Of a stretch of DNA of 54,299 nucleotides, positions 33,398-46,171 are shown piece after piece (position 1 is the stretch's first letter; every line of letters begins with the position of its first letter). The stretch comes from Domibacillus aminovorans (lineage in GTDB: Bacteria > Bacillota > Bacilli > Bacillales > Domibacillaceae), in contig NZ_LQWY01000004.1 in the NCBI RefSeq assembly GCF_001643235.1, positions 1 through 54,299 on the forward strand, in the 5' to 3' direction. Position numbers and translations under genes: made by a program. The notes beneath the pieces are model-generated. The model was not told the origin of the DNA, searched no databases, and was given only the letters and a program-made list of their open reading frames with translations.

Positions 33398-34228
33398 ATG
33401 GCGATTAAAAAGTATAAACCGACCTCAAATGGTCGTCGTAATATGACATCGTTGGATTATGCTGAAATTACAACAAGCACACCTGAGAAATCATTGCTTG
33501 AGCCGTTGAAAAAGAATGGCGGTCGTAATAACCAAGGTAAAATCACAGTTCGTCATAGAGGCGGCGGTCATAAGCGTCAATACCGTATTATCGACTTCAA
33601 GCGTGATAAAGATGGCATTCCAGGACGCGTTGCTACGATCGAATACGATCCAAACCGTTCAGCTAACATCGCACTCGTGCACTACGTTGATGGAGAAAAG
33701 CGTTATATCATAGCTCCAAAAGGCATTCAGGTTGGAACGGAAATCATGTCCGGACCAGAAGCGGATATTAAAACAGGCAATGCACTTCCGCTCGTTAATA
33801 TCCCGGTTGGTACAGTTATCCATAACATTGAATTGAAACCAGGCAAAGGCGGACAATTAGTTCGTTCAGCAGGTACATCAGCTCAAGTTCTCGGTAAAGA
33901 AGGAAAATATGTGCTCGTACGCTTGAATTCAGGTGAAGTGCGCATGGTTCTTGCAACGTGCCGTGCAACAATTGGTCAAGTTGGTAACGAGCAGCATGAA
34001 CTTGTTAACGTTGGTAAAGCAGGACGTTCACGCTGGTTAGGAAAACGGCCTACTGTCCGTGGTTCTGTAATGAATCCAAATGATCATCCACACGGTGGTG
34101 GTGAAGGACGCTCGCCAATTGGCCGCAAATCACCAGTTACACCTTGGGGTAAACCAGCTCTTGGTTACAAAACACGTAAAAAAGTTAACAAATCCGATAA
34201 ATTTATCGTTCGTCGTCGTAAAAAATAA
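33398..34228 (+). CDS. rplB: 50S ribosomal protein L2
   Basis: L2 is needed for subunit association and peptidyl transferase function. The 276 residues have the conserved C-terminal segment [18 protein letters not shown] with the functionally important histidine, and basic N- and C-terminal tails. AGAGGAGGGA precedes the start. A GC-rich hairpin lies between it and rpsS. Confidence 0.98.
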   Translation: MAIKKYKPTSNGRRNMTSLDYAEITTSTPEKSLLEPLKKNGGRNNQGKITVRHRGGGHKRQYRIIDFKRDKDGIPGRVATIEYDPNRSANIALVHYVDGEKRYIIAPKGIQVGTEIMSGPEADIKTGNALPLVNIPVGTVIHNIELKPGKGGQLVRSAGTSAQVLGKEGKYVLVRLNSGEVRMVLATCRATIGQVGNEQHELVNVGKAGRSRWLGKRPTVRGSVMNPNDHPHGGGEGRSPIGRKSPVTPWGKPALGYKTRKKVNKSDKFIVRRRKK

Positions 34229-34238
34229 CGTAATTGTC

Positions 34239-34263
34239 CTACGGTTCTACATACGAACCGTAG
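34239..34263 (+). promoter_or_regulatory. rplB-rpsS intergenic hairpin
   Basis: A perfect 9-bp stem CTACGGTTC / GAACCGTAG with a 7-base loop and no U-tract. It is likely a processing, pausing or stabilising element, not a terminator. Confidence 0.5.
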
Positions 34264-34288
34264 ATCAATCACGAAGGGAGGTACACAA

Positions 34289-34567
34289 ATGGGCCGCAGC
34301 TTGAAAAAAGGACCTTTTGTTGATGATCATTTATTCAATAAAGTTGAGAAGTTGAACGAGACTGAAAAGAAACAAGTTATTAAAACTTGGTCACGCCGTT
34401 CTACAATTTTCCCGACATTCATCGGACACACAATCGCAGTATACGATGGCCGTAAACACGTGCCTGTATACGTTACTGAAGATATGGTTGGACATAAACT
34501 TGGTGAATTCGCGCCAACGCGTACGTACAAAGGACACGTTGCCGACGATAAGAAAACAAGACGTTAA
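34289..34567 (+). CDS. rpsS: 30S ribosomal protein S19
   Basis: S19 binds the 30S head with S13 near the A site. The 92 residues carry [14 protein letters not shown] and the tail [24 protein letters not shown] lies 6 bases before the start. Confidence 0.98.
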   Translation: MGRSLKKGPFVDDHLFNKVEKLNETEKKQVIKTWSRRSTIFPTFIGHTIAVYDGRKHVPVYVTEDMVGHKLGEFAPTRTYKGHVADDKKTRR

Positions 34568-34586
34568 TTGAGAGGAGGATATCCCA

Positions 34587-34928
34587 ATGGAAGCTAAAGC
34601 TGTCTTAAAAACAGTACGCATTGCTCCTCGTAAGGCACGTCTGGTGATTGACCTGATTCGAGGTAAGCAAGTTGGAGAAGCAGTGGCGATCTTAAAACAT
34701 ACGCCTAAAACATCGTCTCCTGTAATTGAAAAATTATTAAACTCTGCGATTGCAAATGCAGAGCATAACTATGATCTTGATGTAAACAACCTTGTTGTAA
34801 CTCAAGCCTATGTTAACGAAGGACCAACATTGAAACGTTTCCGTCCACGTGCAATGGGACGTGCAAGCGCAATTAACAAACGCACAAGTCACATAACAAT
34901 CGTTGTGGCAGAAAAAAAGGAGGGATAA
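34587..34928 (+). CDS. rplV: 50S ribosomal protein L22
   Basis: L22 lines the exit tunnel beside L4. The 113 residues include [17 protein letters not shown] and the beta-hairpin [19 protein letters not shown], with no deletion of the macrolide-related loop. GAGAGGAGGAT precedes the start. rpsC begins 3 bases after its stop. Confidence 0.98.
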   Translation: MEAKAVLKTVRIAPRKARLVIDLIRGKQVGEAVAILKHTPKTSSPVIEKLLNSAIANAEHNYDLDVNNLVVTQAYVNEGPTLKRFRPRAMGRASAINKRTSHITIVVAEKKEG

Positions 34929-34931
34929 TTC

Positions 34932-35588
34932 GTGGGTCAAAAAGTACATCCTCATGGACTGCGCGTCGGGATCATTCGCGACTGGGATTCTAAATGGTAC
35001 GCTGAAAAAGATTACGCGGATCTTCTTCACGAAGATTTGAAAGTTCGCGGATACATTGAAGAGCGCCTTAAAGATGCTTCTCTATCCCGTGTTGAAATCG
35101 AACGTGCTGCGAATCGCGTGAACGTCACTGTTCACACTGCTAAACCAGGTATGGTTATTGGTAAAGGTGGTTCCGAAGTAGAAGCACTTCGCAAAGCTTT
35201 GAACGAGTTAACAGGCAAACGTGTTCATATTAACATTGTTGAAGTAAAAAGAGCGGATCTTGATGCTAGACTTGTAGCAGAAAACATTGCTCGTCAACTT
35301 GAAAACCGCGTATCATTCCGTCGTGCGCAAAAGCAGGCTATCCAACGGACAATCCGTTCAGGTGCAAAAGGGATCAAAACACAGGTTTCAGGACGTCTTG
35401 GCGGAGCGGATATTGCCCGTGCTGAACATTACAGTGAAGGAACAGTTCCACTTCATACTCTTCGTGCTGACATCGACTATGCACACGCTGAAGCAGATAC
35501 AACATACGGCAAGCTTGGTGTAAAAGTATGGATCTACCGTGGAGAGATTCTTCCGACGAAGAAGAAAACTCAGGAAGGAGGCAAATAA
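34932..35588 (+). CDS. rpsC: 30S ribosomal protein S3
   Basis: S3 guards the mRNA entry channel. The 218 residues contain a type II KH domain with its GMVIGKGG loop at residues 73-80. The start is GTG, with AAAAAGGAGGG inside the end of rplV as ribosome-binding site, so translation is probably coupled to rplV. Confidence 0.98.
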   Translation: MGQKVHPHGLRVGIIRDWDSKWYAEKDYADLLHEDLKVRGYIEERLKDASLSRVEIERAANRVNVTVHTAKPGMVIGKGGSEVEALRKALNELTGKRVHINIVEVKRADLDARLVAENIARQLENRVSFRRAQKQAIQRTIRSGAKGIKTQVSGRLGGADIARAEHYSEGTVPLHTLRADIDYAHAEADTTYGKLGVKVWIYRGEILPTKKKTQEGGK

Positions 35589-35589
35589 T

Positions 35590-36211
<622 letters not shown>

Positions 36212-36230
36212 TTGAAAGGAGGTTTGCACG

Positions 36231-36494
36231 ATGAGCGAACGCAATCAGCGCAAAGTTTACACAGGCCGCGTTGTATCCGACAAAATGGATAAAACAGTAA
36301 CGGTTGTTGTCGAAACATATAAAACACACTCTCTTTACGGCAAACGCGTAAAGTATTCTAAAAAGTTTAAAGCTCATGATGAGAATAACGAAGCAAAAAT
36401 CGGGGACGTAGTGCGCATCATGGAAACTCGCCCGCTTTCTGCAACAAAACGTTTCCGCCTTCTAGAAGTAGTGGAAAAAGCAGTCATCATCTAA
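36231..36494 (+). CDS. rpsQ: 30S ribosomal protein S17
   Basis: S17 is a primary 16S-binding OB-fold protein. The 87 residues show [19 protein letters not shown] and the [18 protein letters not shown] tail. AAAGGAGG precedes the ATG by 7 bases. Confidence 0.98.
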   Translation: MSERNQRKVYTGRVVSDKMDKTVTVVVETYKTHSLYGKRVKYSKKFKAHDENNEAKIGDVVRIMETRPLSATKRFRLLEVVEKAVII

Positions 36495-36538
36495 TTAATG
36501 TTCGGATAAATGTTAAAGTCCGAAAGGAGGTAACCTAA

Positions 36539-36907
<369 letters not shown>

Positions 36908-36949
36908 TTGAACTGAACAAATAAAAGGTCAATCAAGGAGGTGCGCAAC

Positions 36950-37261
36950 ATGCACGTGAAAAAAGGCGATAAAGTCATGGTAATCACAGGTAAAGATAAA
37001 GGCAAAACAGGAGTTATTCTTGCTTCTTTCCCTAAAAAAGACCGTGTCCTTGTTGAAGGTATTAACATCGTGAAAAAACACGCAAAACCTTCACAACTGA
37101 ATCCGCAAGGCGGTATTCTTAGCCAAGAGGCACCTATTCACGTATCCAATGTAATGCTATTGGATCCGAAAACGAATGAACCTACTCGCGTAGGGTACAA
37201 AGATGTGGACGGCAAGAAAGTCCGCGTAGCTAAAAAATCCGGTGAAACTTTAGATAAATAA
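36950..37261 (+). CDS. rplX: 50S ribosomal protein L24
   Basis: L24 is an assembly initiator with a KOW fold ([20 protein letters not shown]). The protein has 103 residues from ATG 36950, 8 bases after AAGGAGG; a GTG at 36941 overlaps the ribosome-binding site and is less likely. Confidence 0.97.
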   Translation: MHVKKGDKVMVITGKDKGKTGVILASFPKKDRVLVEGINIVKKHAKPSQLNPQGGILSQEAPIHVSNVMLLDPKTNEPTRVGYKDVDGKKVRVAKKSGETLDK

Positions 37262-37288
37262 TAGTGCCAAAGAAGGGAGGTATTCTAA

Positions 37289-37828
37289 GTGAACCGCCTT
37301 AAAGAAAAATATCAAAAAGAAATCACACCTGCTCTTGTGAGCAAGTTCAATTATAACTCTGTAATGCAAGTGCCTAAAGTTGAAAAAATCGTTGTAAACA
37401 TGGGTGTTGGTGAAGCTGTTCAAAATGCAAAAATATTGGACACAGCAGTTGAAGAACTTCAACAAATCACTGGTCAAAAGCCAATGGTTACTCGTGCGAA
37501 AAACTCAATCGCGGGATTCCGTCTTCGTGAAGGTATGCCAATCGGTGCGAAAGTAACTCTTCGCGGCGAGCGCATGTACGAATTCCTTGATAAACTTGTT
37601 TCTGTTTCACTTCCACGTGTACGTGACTTCCGCGGCGTTTCTAAAAAAGCGTTCGATGGTCGAGGCAACTACACACTAGGTGTTAAAGAACAGTTGATTT
37701 TCCCTGAGATTGATTACGATAAAGTATCAAAAGTACGTGGCATGGATATCGTCATTGTTACTACTGCTAACACGGACGAAGAAGCTCGTGAATTGTTAAC
37801 ACAAATTGGAATGCCGTTCCAAAAGTAA
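37289..37828 (+). CDS. rplE: 50S ribosomal protein L5
   Basis: L5 binds 5S rRNA and contacts P-site tRNA. The 179-residue length and segments [10 protein letters not shown]-like ([14 protein letters not shown]) and [19 protein letters not shown] are typical. The start codon is GTG, 9 bases after AAGGGAGG. Confidence 0.98.
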   Translation: MNRLKEKYQKEITPALVSKFNYNSVMQVPKVEKIVVNMGVGEAVQNAKILDTAVEELQQITGQKPMVTRAKNSIAGFRLREGMPIGAKVTLRGERMYEFLDKLVSVSLPRVRDFRGVSKKAFDGRGNYTLGVKEQLIFPEIDYDKVSKVRGMDIVIVTTANTDEEARELLTQIGMPFQK

Positions 37829-38038
<210 letters not shown>

Positions 38039-38068
38039 TACACTGATTCCGGAAGGAGGTAAAAACAA

Positions 38069-38464
38069 ATGGTTATGACAGATCCAATTGCTGACTTGCT
38101 GACTCGCGTTCGTAATGCGAACATGGTTCGTCACGAAAAACTGGAAGTACCTGCTTCCAATATCAAACGTGAAATTGCTAATATTCTCAAACGTGAAGGT
38201 TTTGTCCGTGACGTTGAATTCATCGAAGACGACAAACAAGGTGTTATCCGTATTTTCTTGAAATATAGCGGCAATGAGCGTGTAATCACAGGCTTGAAGC
38301 GTATTTCTAAACCAGGCCTTCGCGTATATGCGAAAGCTGATGAGGTACCACGTGTTCTTAATGGACTTGGTATTGCAATTATTTCTACATCAACGGGTGT
38401 AGTTACTGATAAAGAAGCCCGCGCTAAACAAGTAGGCGGCGAAGTACTCGCTTACGTTTGGTAA
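38069..38464 (+). CDS. rpsH: 30S ribosomal protein S8
   Basis: S8 is a primary 16S-binding protein and, in E. coli, the autogenous repressor of the spc operon. The 131 residues start [20 protein letters not shown] and end EVLAYVW. ATG 38069 follows GGAAGGAGGT by 8 bases. Confidence 0.98.
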   Translation: MVMTDPIADLLTRVRNANMVRHEKLEVPASNIKREIANILKREGFVRDVEFIEDDKQGVIRIFLKYSGNERVITGLKRISKPGLRVYAKADEVPRVLNGLGIAIISTSTGVVTDKEARAKQVGGEVLAYVW

Positions 38465-38494
38465 TAATTTTTTAACGAATGGAGGTGCGAAACT

Positions 38495-39031
38495 ATGTCA
38501 CGCGTAGGAAAAAAACCAATCGAATTGCCAGAAGGCGTTACGATTACGAATAACAACAACGAACTTACTGTCAAGGGTCCTAAAGGAGAATTGATTCGCC
38601 AGTTCAACAAAGCTTTGACGATTGAAGTAGAGGGCAGCACTGTTACAGTAAGCCGTCCTTCAGACTCAAAAGAACACCGTACAATCCATGGAACAACTCG
38701 TGCTCTTCTTTCTAACATGATTGAGGGTGTATCGAAAGGATTCGAACGAAACCTTGAGTTGGTTGGTGTCGGTTACCGTGCCCAAAAACAAGGAAAGAAA
38801 CTTGTTTTGAACGTAGGTTACTCTCACCCAGTGGAATTCGAACCAGAAAACGGTATCGAAATTGAAGTACCTGTTAACACAAAAATTAACATTAAAGGTA
38901 TCGATAAAGAACGCGTTGGCGCAATTGCTGCTAACATCCGCCAAGTTCGTCCTCCTGAACCGTACAAAGGTAAAGGTATTCGCTATGAAGGCGAACATGT
39001 ACGACGTAAAGAAGGTAAAACAGGTAAATAA
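38495..39031 (+). CDS. rplF: 50S ribosomal protein L6
   Basis: L6 stabilises the sarcin-ricin loop region. The 178 residues include [14 protein letters not shown], the [15 protein letters not shown] duplication segment and the tail [25 protein letters not shown] precedes the start. Confidence 0.98.
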   Translation: MSRVGKKPIELPEGVTITNNNNELTVKGPKGELIRQFNKALTIEVEGSTVTVSRPSDSKEHRTIHGTTRALLSNMIEGVSKGFERNLELVGVGYRAQKQGKKLVLNVGYSHPVEFEPENGIEIEVPVNTKINIKGIDKERVGAIAANIRQVRPPEPYKGKGIRYEGEHVRRKEGKTGK

Positions 39032-39065
39032 TGCCGCGTAGGCAACGGAAAGGAGTGACCTCGGG

Positions 39066-39428
39066 ATGATTACAAAACCTGATAAAAATAAAACGCGTAA
39101 AAGACGCCACGCTCGTGTTCGTGCGAAAATTGCTGGAACAGAGGCGCGTCCACGCTTGAACGTTTTCCGTTCTAACAAGCATCTATACGCTCAATTGATT
39201 GATGATGCCAATGGTGTTACACTTGCAAGTGCTTCAACTATTGAAAAAGATTTCGGTCTTGAATCAACAAGCAACCAGGAAGCTGCTGCGAAAGTAGGCG
39301 AATTGCTGGCTAAACGCGCAACTGAAAAAGGTGTTGCTTCTGTTGTATTCGATCGTGGGGGCTACCTTTATCATGGCCGCGTTAAAGCTTTGGCTGACGC
39401 AGCACGTGAAAATGGCCTTGAATTCTAA
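39066..39428 (+). CDS. rplR: 50S ribosomal protein L18
   Basis: L18 binds 5S rRNA together with L5. The 120 residues show the basic N terminus ([15 protein letters not shown]) and [23 protein letters not shown]. The ribosome-binding site is AAAGGAG, about 11 bases upstream, somewhat far. Confidence 0.98.
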   Translation: MITKPDKNKTRKRRHARVRAKIAGTEARPRLNVFRSNKHLYAQLIDDANGVTLASASTIEKDFGLESTSNQEAAAKVGELLAKRATEKGVASVVFDRGGYLYHGRVKALADAARENGLEF

Positions 39429-39449
39429 ATAAAAGGAGGGACACATTTA

Positions 39450-39950
39450 ATGCGTCGCATTGATCCAAACAAACTTGAACTTGAAGAACGCGTAGTAACG
39501 GTCAACCGTGTGGCGAAAGTCGTGAAAGGCGGACGCCGTTTCCGCTTCACAGCACTCGTTGTCGTTGGCGATAAAAATGGTAATGTAGGTTTTGGAACTG
39601 GTAAAGCGCAAGAGGTTCCAGATGCTATTCGTAAAGCAATTGAAGATGCGAAGAAAAACCTTGTATTTGTACCGATGGTTGGCACAACATTGCCACATCA
39701 AGTAATCGGTCATTTTGGTGCGGGTGAAGTTTTATTGAAACCTGCTTCTGAAGGTACGGGAGTTATCGCAGGCGGACCTGTCCGTGCGGTGCTTGAACTT
39801 GCTGGTGTTAGTGATATCCTATCTAAATCACTCGGTTCAAACACGCCAATTAACATGGTTCGTGCTACAATCGAAGGGTTGAAAGAACTCAAAACAGCTG
39901 AAGACGTTGCGAAACTTCGCGGCAAGTCTGTAGAAGAACTGTTAGGATAA
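39450..39950 (+). CDS. rpsE: 30S ribosomal protein S5
   Basis: S5 helps decoding accuracy and lines the mRNA entry. In 166 residues there are the spectinomycin loop ([15 protein letters not shown]) with usual residues and the second domain ([21 protein letters not shown]). AAAGGAGGG precedes the ATG. Confidence 0.98.
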   Translation: MRRIDPNKLELEERVVTVNRVAKVVKGGRRFRFTALVVVGDKNGNVGFGTGKAQEVPDAIRKAIEDAKKNLVFVPMVGTTLPHQVIGHFGAGEVLLKPASEGTGVIAGGPVRAVLELAGVSDILSKSLGSNTPINMVRATIEGLKELKTAEDVAKLRGKSVEELLG

Positions 39951-39963
39951 GGAGGGAATCACA

Positions 39964-40146
39964 ATGGCTGAAAAATTACAAATTACCCTCACTCGCAGCC
40001 TGATCGGACGTACGCAAGATCAGCGCGAAACTGTTAAGGCACTTGGTCTTCGCAAAATGCATCAGACGGTTGAGCAAAATGACAACACGGCAATTCGCGG
40101 CATGATCAACAAAGTGTCTCATCTTGTGACTGTTACAGAAAAATAA
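39964..40146 (+). CDS. rpmD: 50S ribosomal protein L30
   Basis: A 60-residue protein with the family pattern ([32 protein letters not shown]). It follows rpsE by 13 bases, with the ribosome-binding site AAGGAGGG immediately after the rpsE stop. Confidence 0.97.
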   Translation: MAEKLQITLTRSLIGRTQDQRETVKALGLRKMHQTVEQNDNTAIRGMINKVSHLVTVTEK

Positions 40147-40178
40147 TTTTATTTTATAGAACAAGGAGGTGCACAAGC

Positions 40179-40619
40179 ATGAAACTTCATGAATTGAAAC
40201 CAGCTCAAGGTTCTCGCAAAGAACGTAATCGTGTTGGACGCGGAACTGGTTCCGGTAACGGAAAAACGTCCGGTAAAGGTCATAAAGGTCAAAACGCACG
40301 TTCTGGCGGTGGTGTCCGTCTAGGATTTGAAGGCGGACAGACTCCTTTATTCCGTCGTCTTCCTAAACGGGGTTTTACGAATGTGAATCGTAAAGATTAT
40401 GCGGTCGTAAATATTGATACATTAAATCGTTTTGAAGAAGGTACAGAAGTTACACCTGAACTACTTATTGAAAGTGGCATTGTGAAAAGCGAAAAAGCAG
40501 GAATCAAAATTCTTGCGAACGGCAATGTAGAGAAAAAGCTGACAGTTAGAGCTCACAAATTCTCTGCTGCTGCGAAAGAAGCAATTGAAGCGGCTGGCGG
40601 TAAGACAGAGGTGGTCTAA
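40179..40619 (+). CDS. rplO: 50S ribosomal protein L15
   Basis: L15 is a late 50S assembly protein with an extended Gly-rich N terminus ([19 protein letters not shown]) and a globular C-terminal domain, 146 residues in total. Its stop overlaps the secY start by one base, coupling translation. Confidence 0.98.
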   Translation: MKLHELKPAQGSRKERNRVGRGTGSGNGKTSGKGHKGQNARSGGGVRLGFEGGQTPLFRRLPKRGFTNVNRKDYAVVNIDTLNRFEEGTEVTPELLIESGIVKSEKAGIKILANGNVEKKLTVRAHKFSAAAKEAIEAAGGKTEVV

Positions 40620-41917
40620 TGTTTCGCACAATCTCCAATTTTATGCGTGTGGGTGATATAAGAAATAAAATTATATTTACCCTACTTATGTTAATCGTGT
40701 TCCGTATCGGCACCTTTGTTCCAGTACCTTTTGTGAACGCGGATGTTCTCCGTAGCCAGGAGCAGGCTGGTTTGATTGGATTTCTGAATACATTCGGTGG
40801 AGGAGCGTTACAAAACTTCTCGATTCTTGCAATGGGAATTATGCCGTATATTACTGCATCCATCATCGTGCAGCTTTTGCAAATGGACGTTGTGCCAAAG
40901 TTCACTGAATGGTCGAAGCAAGGTGATGTTGGGCGGCGTAAATTGACTCAGTTTACGCGTTATTTCACAATTGTTCTCGGATTCATTCAAGGTCTTGGTA
41001 TGTCATACGGATTTAACCGTTTGTACGGCGGGATGCTCGTCGAAAACAACAGCCTTTCTGGATATTTGTTAATTGCACTTGTGTTAACAGCAGGGACGGC
41101 TTTTCTTATGTGGCTTGGTGAGCAAATCACCGCTAAAGGAGTCGGCAATGGGATTTCGATTATCATTTTCGCAGGGATTGTTGCGGCAATTCCAGGAGCG
41201 GTAAATCAAATTTATGCACAGCAAATTGAAGGAGCGGGCGATCAGCTCTTCCTACGCATTGTTGTTCTGCTTTTGATCTTGCTTGCTGTACTGGCAATTG
41301 TTGTAGGGGTTATTTTCTTTCAGCAAGCGCTGCGGAAAATTCCAATTCAATATGCAAAACGCGTGGGATCAGGCGGCATGGCACCAATGGGGAGCCAGTC
41401 GACTCATCTTCCACTGAAAGTAAATGCTGCGGGAGTTATCCCGGTTATCTTTGCGATCTCATTCTTGATTACACCCCAAACGATTGGATCGTTCTTTGGA
41501 TCAAATGATGTGACGACAACGATACAAAACATATTTGATTACACGAAACCGATCGGGATGGTCATTTATGTCGCATTGATTGTTGCGTTTACGTATTTCT
41601 ATGCTTTCATTCAAGTAAACCCTGAACAAGTTGCTGATAACTTGAAAAAGCAGGGTGGATATATTCCGGGCATTCGTCCCGGAAAAAACACACAAGATTA
41701 TTTGACAAACGTGCTTTACCGACTGACATTTGTCGGCGCAATATTCCTTTCAGCCGTTGCTGTGCTGCCAGTTTTCTTCATTCAATTCGCGGGTCTTCCA
41801 CCAGCGGCGCAAATCGGCGGTACTAGTCTTTTGATCGTCGTCGGTGTGGCACTTGAAACAATGAAGCAGCTTGAAGCACAACTTGTAAAGCGTCATTACA
41901 AAGGCTTTATGAAGTAA
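40619..41917 (+). CDS. secY: SecY, preprotein translocase channel
   Basis: SecY is the pore of the Sec translocon. The 432 residues contain ten hydrophobic segments, the plug region after the first helix, and the cytosolic C5 loop (YIPGIRPGKNTQDYL) that binds SecA. It overlaps rplO by one base and uses the ribosome-binding site AGAGGTGG in its end. A GTGAAGT/ACTTCAC hairpin follows before adk. Confidence 0.98.
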   Translation: MFRTISNFMRVGDIRNKIIFTLLMLIVFRIGTFVPVPFVNADVLRSQEQAGLIGFLNTFGGGALQNFSILAMGIMPYITASIIVQLLQMDVVPKFTEWSKQGDVGRRKLTQFTRYFTIVLGFIQGLGMSYGFNRLYGGMLVENNSLSGYLLIALVLTAGTAFLMWLGEQITAKGVGNGISIIIFAGIVAAIPGAVNQIYAQQIEGAGDQLFLRIVVLLLILLAVLAIVVGVIFFQQALRKIPIQYAKRVGSGGMAPMGSQSTHLPLKVNAAGVIPVIFAISFLITPQTIGSFFGSNDVTTTIQNIFDYTKPIGMVIYVALIVAFTYFYAFIQVNPEQVADNLKKQGGYIPGIRPGKNTQDYLTNVLYRLTFVGAIFLSAVAVLPVFFIQFAGLPPAAQIGGTSLLIVVGVALETMKQLEAQLVKRHYKGFMK

Positions 41918-41924
41918 GCACCGG

Positions 41925-41941
41925 GTGAAGTGTGACTTCAC
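41925..41941 (+). promoter_or_regulatory. secY-adk intergenic hairpin
   Basis: A 7-bp stem GTGAAGT / ACTTCAC with a 3-base loop directly after the secY stop, no U-tract. Possibly a translational or processing element separating the membrane protein from adk. Confidence 0.4.
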
Positions 41942-41955
41942 TCTAACCAGACTGA

Positions 41956-42620
<665 letters not shown>

Positions 42621-42621
<1 letters not shown>

Positions 42622-43367
42622 TGATCATTTGTAAAACCCCTCGAGAACTAGAGATTATGAAAGAAGCGGGGCATATTGTTGCGCTAACACATCAGGAATT
42701 ACAAAAATATATCTCCCCCGGTATAAGTACGATGGAGCTGGATGCCATCGCTGAAGCGTGCATTAGGCGCCACGGTGCAACACCTTCTTTTAAAGGCTAC
42801 AATGGTTTCCCTGGCAGCATATGCGCTTCAGTAAATGCAGAGCTTGTGCATGGGATTCCGAGTGATCGTCGTTTGAAAGAAGGCGACATCATCAGCGTTG
42901 ATATCGGTGCTTACTATAAGGGTTATCATGGTGACTCGGCTTGGACATACGCTGTCGGCCAGATTGTACCTGAAACGGAGAAACTTCTCGAAGTAACAGA
43001 GGAATCGCTTTACGTGGGGCTGGGTGAAGCGAGACCGGGTGAACATCTTTCAAACATCTCCCATGCAATTCAAACGTATGTGGAATCGAATGGCTTTTCA
43101 ATCGTTCGTGAGTATGTTGGGCATGGTGTCGGGCAAAACCTTCATGAGGCTCCGCAAATTCCTCATTACGGTCCGCCGGGGAAAGGTCCAGTGCTAAAAC
43201 CCGGAATGGTGCTCGCGATCGAACCGATGGTCAATGCCGGTCGTCGTTATGTAAAGACACTTGAGGATAATTGGACTGTCATTACGCAGGATGGAAAAAT
43301 GTGTGCTCATTTTGAACATACAATTGCGATAACCGAAACAGGCTTCGACATTTTGACGAAAGTTTGA
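42621..43367 (+). CDS. map: Methionine aminopeptidase, type I
   Basis: MetAP removes the initiator methionine. All five metal ligands are present: D94, D105, H168, E201 and E232, with the catalytic H77. The 248-residue length fits type Ia without an SH3 extension. It overlaps adk by one base (TAATGA). In B. subtilis a small KOW gene (ybzG) lies between map and infA; here infA follows after 43 bases. Confidence 0.98.
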
Positions 43368-43410
43368 TGGCAAAAGCCACTCGGGATGAAAAGTGAAGGG
43401 AGATGAAAAA

Positions 43411-43781
<371 letters not shown>

Positions 43782-43804
43782 TATTAAAGGGAGGTGCACA
43801 TTTT

Positions 43805-44170
43805 ATGGCACGTGTAGCAGGTGTTGATATTCCACGCGACAAGCGTGTAGTTATCTCATTAACTTATATTTTTGGTGTAGGTAGACCGACTTCTAAGCAA
43901 GTTCTTGCTGAAGCAGGTGTTTCTGAAGATACGCGCGTTCGTGATTTGACGGAAGATGAATTGAATAAAATCCGTGAAGTTATTGACCGCTTGAAAGTAG
44001 AGGGTGACCTTCGTCGTGAAGTATCTCTTAACATTAAACGTTTGATGGAAATCGGTTCATTCCGTGGTATCCGTCACCGTCGCGGACTTCCAGTACGTGG
44101 ACAAAATACAAAAAACAACGCGCGTACTCGTAAAGGACCGCGTAAAACTGTAGCTAACAAGAAAAAATAA
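43805..44170 (+). CDS. rpsM: 30S ribosomal protein S13
   Basis: S13 connects the 30S head with the 50S and P-site tRNA. The 121 residues show [20 protein letters not shown], the [14 protein letters not shown] segment and the basic C-terminal tail. AAAGGGAGGTG precedes the ATG. Confidence 0.98.
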   Translation: MARVAGVDIPRDKRVVISLTYIFGVGRPTSKQVLAEAGVSEDTRVRDLTEDELNKIREVIDRLKVEGDLRREVSLNIKRLMEIGSFRGIRHRRGLPVRGQNTKNNARTRKGPRKTVANKKK

Positions 44171-44177
44171 TTGGTAA

Positions 44178-44585
<408 letters not shown>

Positions 44586-44690
44586 TCTTCCTGTATAAAG
44601 AATAACTATTCCGGTTATAATGGAAAATTGACTGTTTTGATTCAGGAATTGACCAATTGTTATGTAAAATCGGGAATGGTAAACATGGAG

Positions 44691-44710
44691 AATTTCGGCT
44701 GGCCGGAATT
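44691..44710 (+). promoter_or_regulatory. Hairpin in the rpsK-rpoA gap
   Basis: AATTTCGG (44691-44698) pairs with CCGGAATT (44703-44710), with one T-G pair, ending 11 bases before the rpoA ribosome-binding site. A TATAAT at 44616-44621 earlier in the gap has no fitting -35. Function unknown. Confidence 0.35.
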
Positions 44711-44737
44711 TTGACGTATTCAAGGAGGGAAAATGGA

Positions 44738-45682
44738 ATGATCGAAATTGAAAAGCCAAAAATTGAAACGGTTGAGATCAGCGATGATGCTACATTTGGA
44801 AAGTTCGTCGTGGAACCACTTGAACGCGGATATGGTACAACTCTAGGTAACTCCTTACGTCGTATCTTATTATCCTCACTTCCAGGTGCCGCGGTCACTG
44901 CCATTCATATTGATGGAGTGCTTCACGAATTCTCAACAATTGAGGGCGTCGTAGAAGATGTAACATCGATCATTTTGAATATCAAAAAACTAGCGTTGAA
45001 GATTTATTCCGATGAGGAAAAAACGCTTGAAATCGATGTGCAGGGTCAAGGAACCGTAACGGCTGCCGACATTACCCACGACAGCGATGTGGAAATTTTA
45101 AATCCAGATTTGCATATTGCGACATTGGGTGAAAATGCCAATTTCCGTATGCGATTGACGGCACAGCGCGGCAGAGGGTACAACCGGGCTGATCACAATA
45201 AAAAAGAAGATCATCCAATCGGCGTCATTGCGATCGACTCCATCTATACACCTGTTTCCCGCGTGAATTTCCAGGTGGAAAATACTCGCGTTGGACAGCT
45301 TGCCAACTTTGATAAATTGTCACTGGACGTATGGACAGATGGCAGTATCGGACCGAAAGAAGCGATTTCTTTAGGGGCAAAAATCTTAACAGAACATCTT
45401 AATATTTTCGTAGGACTGACTGATGAAGCACAGCATGCAGAAATCATGGTGGAAAAAGAAGAAGACCAGAAGGAAAAAGTACTTGAGATGACGATCGAAG
45501 AACTTGATCTTTCCGTACGTTCTTACAACTGCCTAAAACGCGCTGGTATTAATACTGTTCAAGAACTTGCGAACAAGAGTGAAGACGATATGATGAAAGT
45601 CCGCAACCTCGGCCGTAAGTCGCTTGAAGAAGTAAAAGCGAAATTGGATGAGCTTGGTCTCAGCTTACGAAAAGAAGATTAA
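44738..45682 (+). CDS. rpoA: RNA polymerase alpha subunit
   Basis: RpoA starts polymerase assembly and its C-terminal domain contacts UP elements and activators. The 314 residues have the N-terminal assembly domain ([21 protein letters not shown]), a linker (~230-245) and the C-terminal domain ([32 protein letters not shown]). ATG 44738 follows AAGGAGGGAAA by 8 bases; upstream in-frame codons precede the ribosome-binding site. Confidence 0.98.
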   Translation: MIEIEKPKIETVEISDDATFGKFVVEPLERGYGTTLGNSLRRILLSSLPGAAVTAIHIDGVLHEFSTIEGVVEDVTSIILNIKKLALKIYSDEEKTLEIDVQGQGTVTAADITHDSDVEILNPDLHIATLGENANFRMRLTAQRGRGYNRADHNKKEDHPIGVIAIDSIYTPVSRVNFQVENTRVGQLANFDKLSLDVWTDGSIGPKEAISLGAKILTEHLNIFVGLTDEAQHAEIMVEKEEDQKEKVLEMTIEELDLSVRSYNCLKRAGINTVQELANKSEDDMMKVRNLGRKSLEEVKAKLDELGLSLRKED

Positions 45683-45713
45683 TTTACGACATCAATAAAA
45701 GGAGGGTATCTTC

Positions 45714-46106
45714 ATGGGTTACAGAAAGCTAGGACGTACAAGCGCTCAGCGCAAAGCGATGCTCCGCGATCTTACAACAGATCTCATCATTAGTGAACGC
45801 ATCGAAACGACTGAAACACGCGCGAAGGAATTGCGTTCAGTTGTTGAAAAAATGATTACACTAGGTAAACGTGGTGACTTGCATGCCCGCCGTCAGGCTG
45901 CTGCATATCTTCGTCACGAAGTCGCATCAACTGTTGAAGTAGAGAAAAATGGCAAAACAAAAGAGCAGCCAGTATACGCTCTTCAAAAATTATTTGATGA
46001 TGTTGCACCGCGCTACACAGAGCGTCAAGGTGGCTACACTCGCATTATGAAGGTTGGTCCACGCCGCGGCGATGGCGCACCAATGGTCATTATTGAGCTC
46101 GTATAA
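45714..46106 (+). CDS. rplQ: 50S ribosomal protein L17, with a short insertion
   Basis: L17 is at the tunnel exit side of the 50S. The protein has 130 residues against about 120 in B. subtilis; the extra segment (around residues 73-85, [16 protein letters not shown]) lies between AAYLRHEVA and the conserved [10 protein letters not shown]. The rest is typical, ending [10 protein letters not shown]. It ends the S10-spc-alpha superoperon and is followed by a terminator. Confidence 0.97.
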   Translation: MGYRKLGRTSAQRKAMLRDLTTDLIISERIETTETRAKELRSVVEKMITLGKRGDLHARRQAAAYLRHEVASTVEVEKNGKTKEQPVYALQKLFDDVAPRYTERQGGYTRIMKVGPRRGDGAPMVIIELV

Positions 46107-46134
46107 TAGCCAGTAAGACCGCGAAATGGGCAAA

Positions 46135-46167
46135 ACAAAACAAACATTGCTTTGTTTTGTCTTTTTT
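46135..46167 (+). terminator. Terminator after rplQ
   Basis: A 10-bp AT-rich stem ACAAAACAAA / TTTGTTTTGT with loop CATTGC is followed by C and six T. It closes the ribosomal protein superoperon. Confidence 0.75.
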
Positions 46168-46171
46168 ATAT

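Noticed and set aside
38666-39178. Antisense reading frame of 170 codons opposite rplF-rplR
   Set aside because: It spans two real genes in the opposite strand with Phe/Thr-rich composition, typical of a shadow frame.
44616-44621. TATAAT as promoter of rpoA
   Set aside because: No acceptable -35 at 16-18 bases and no TG extension; TTGACT and TTGACC nearby lie downstream without a matching -10.
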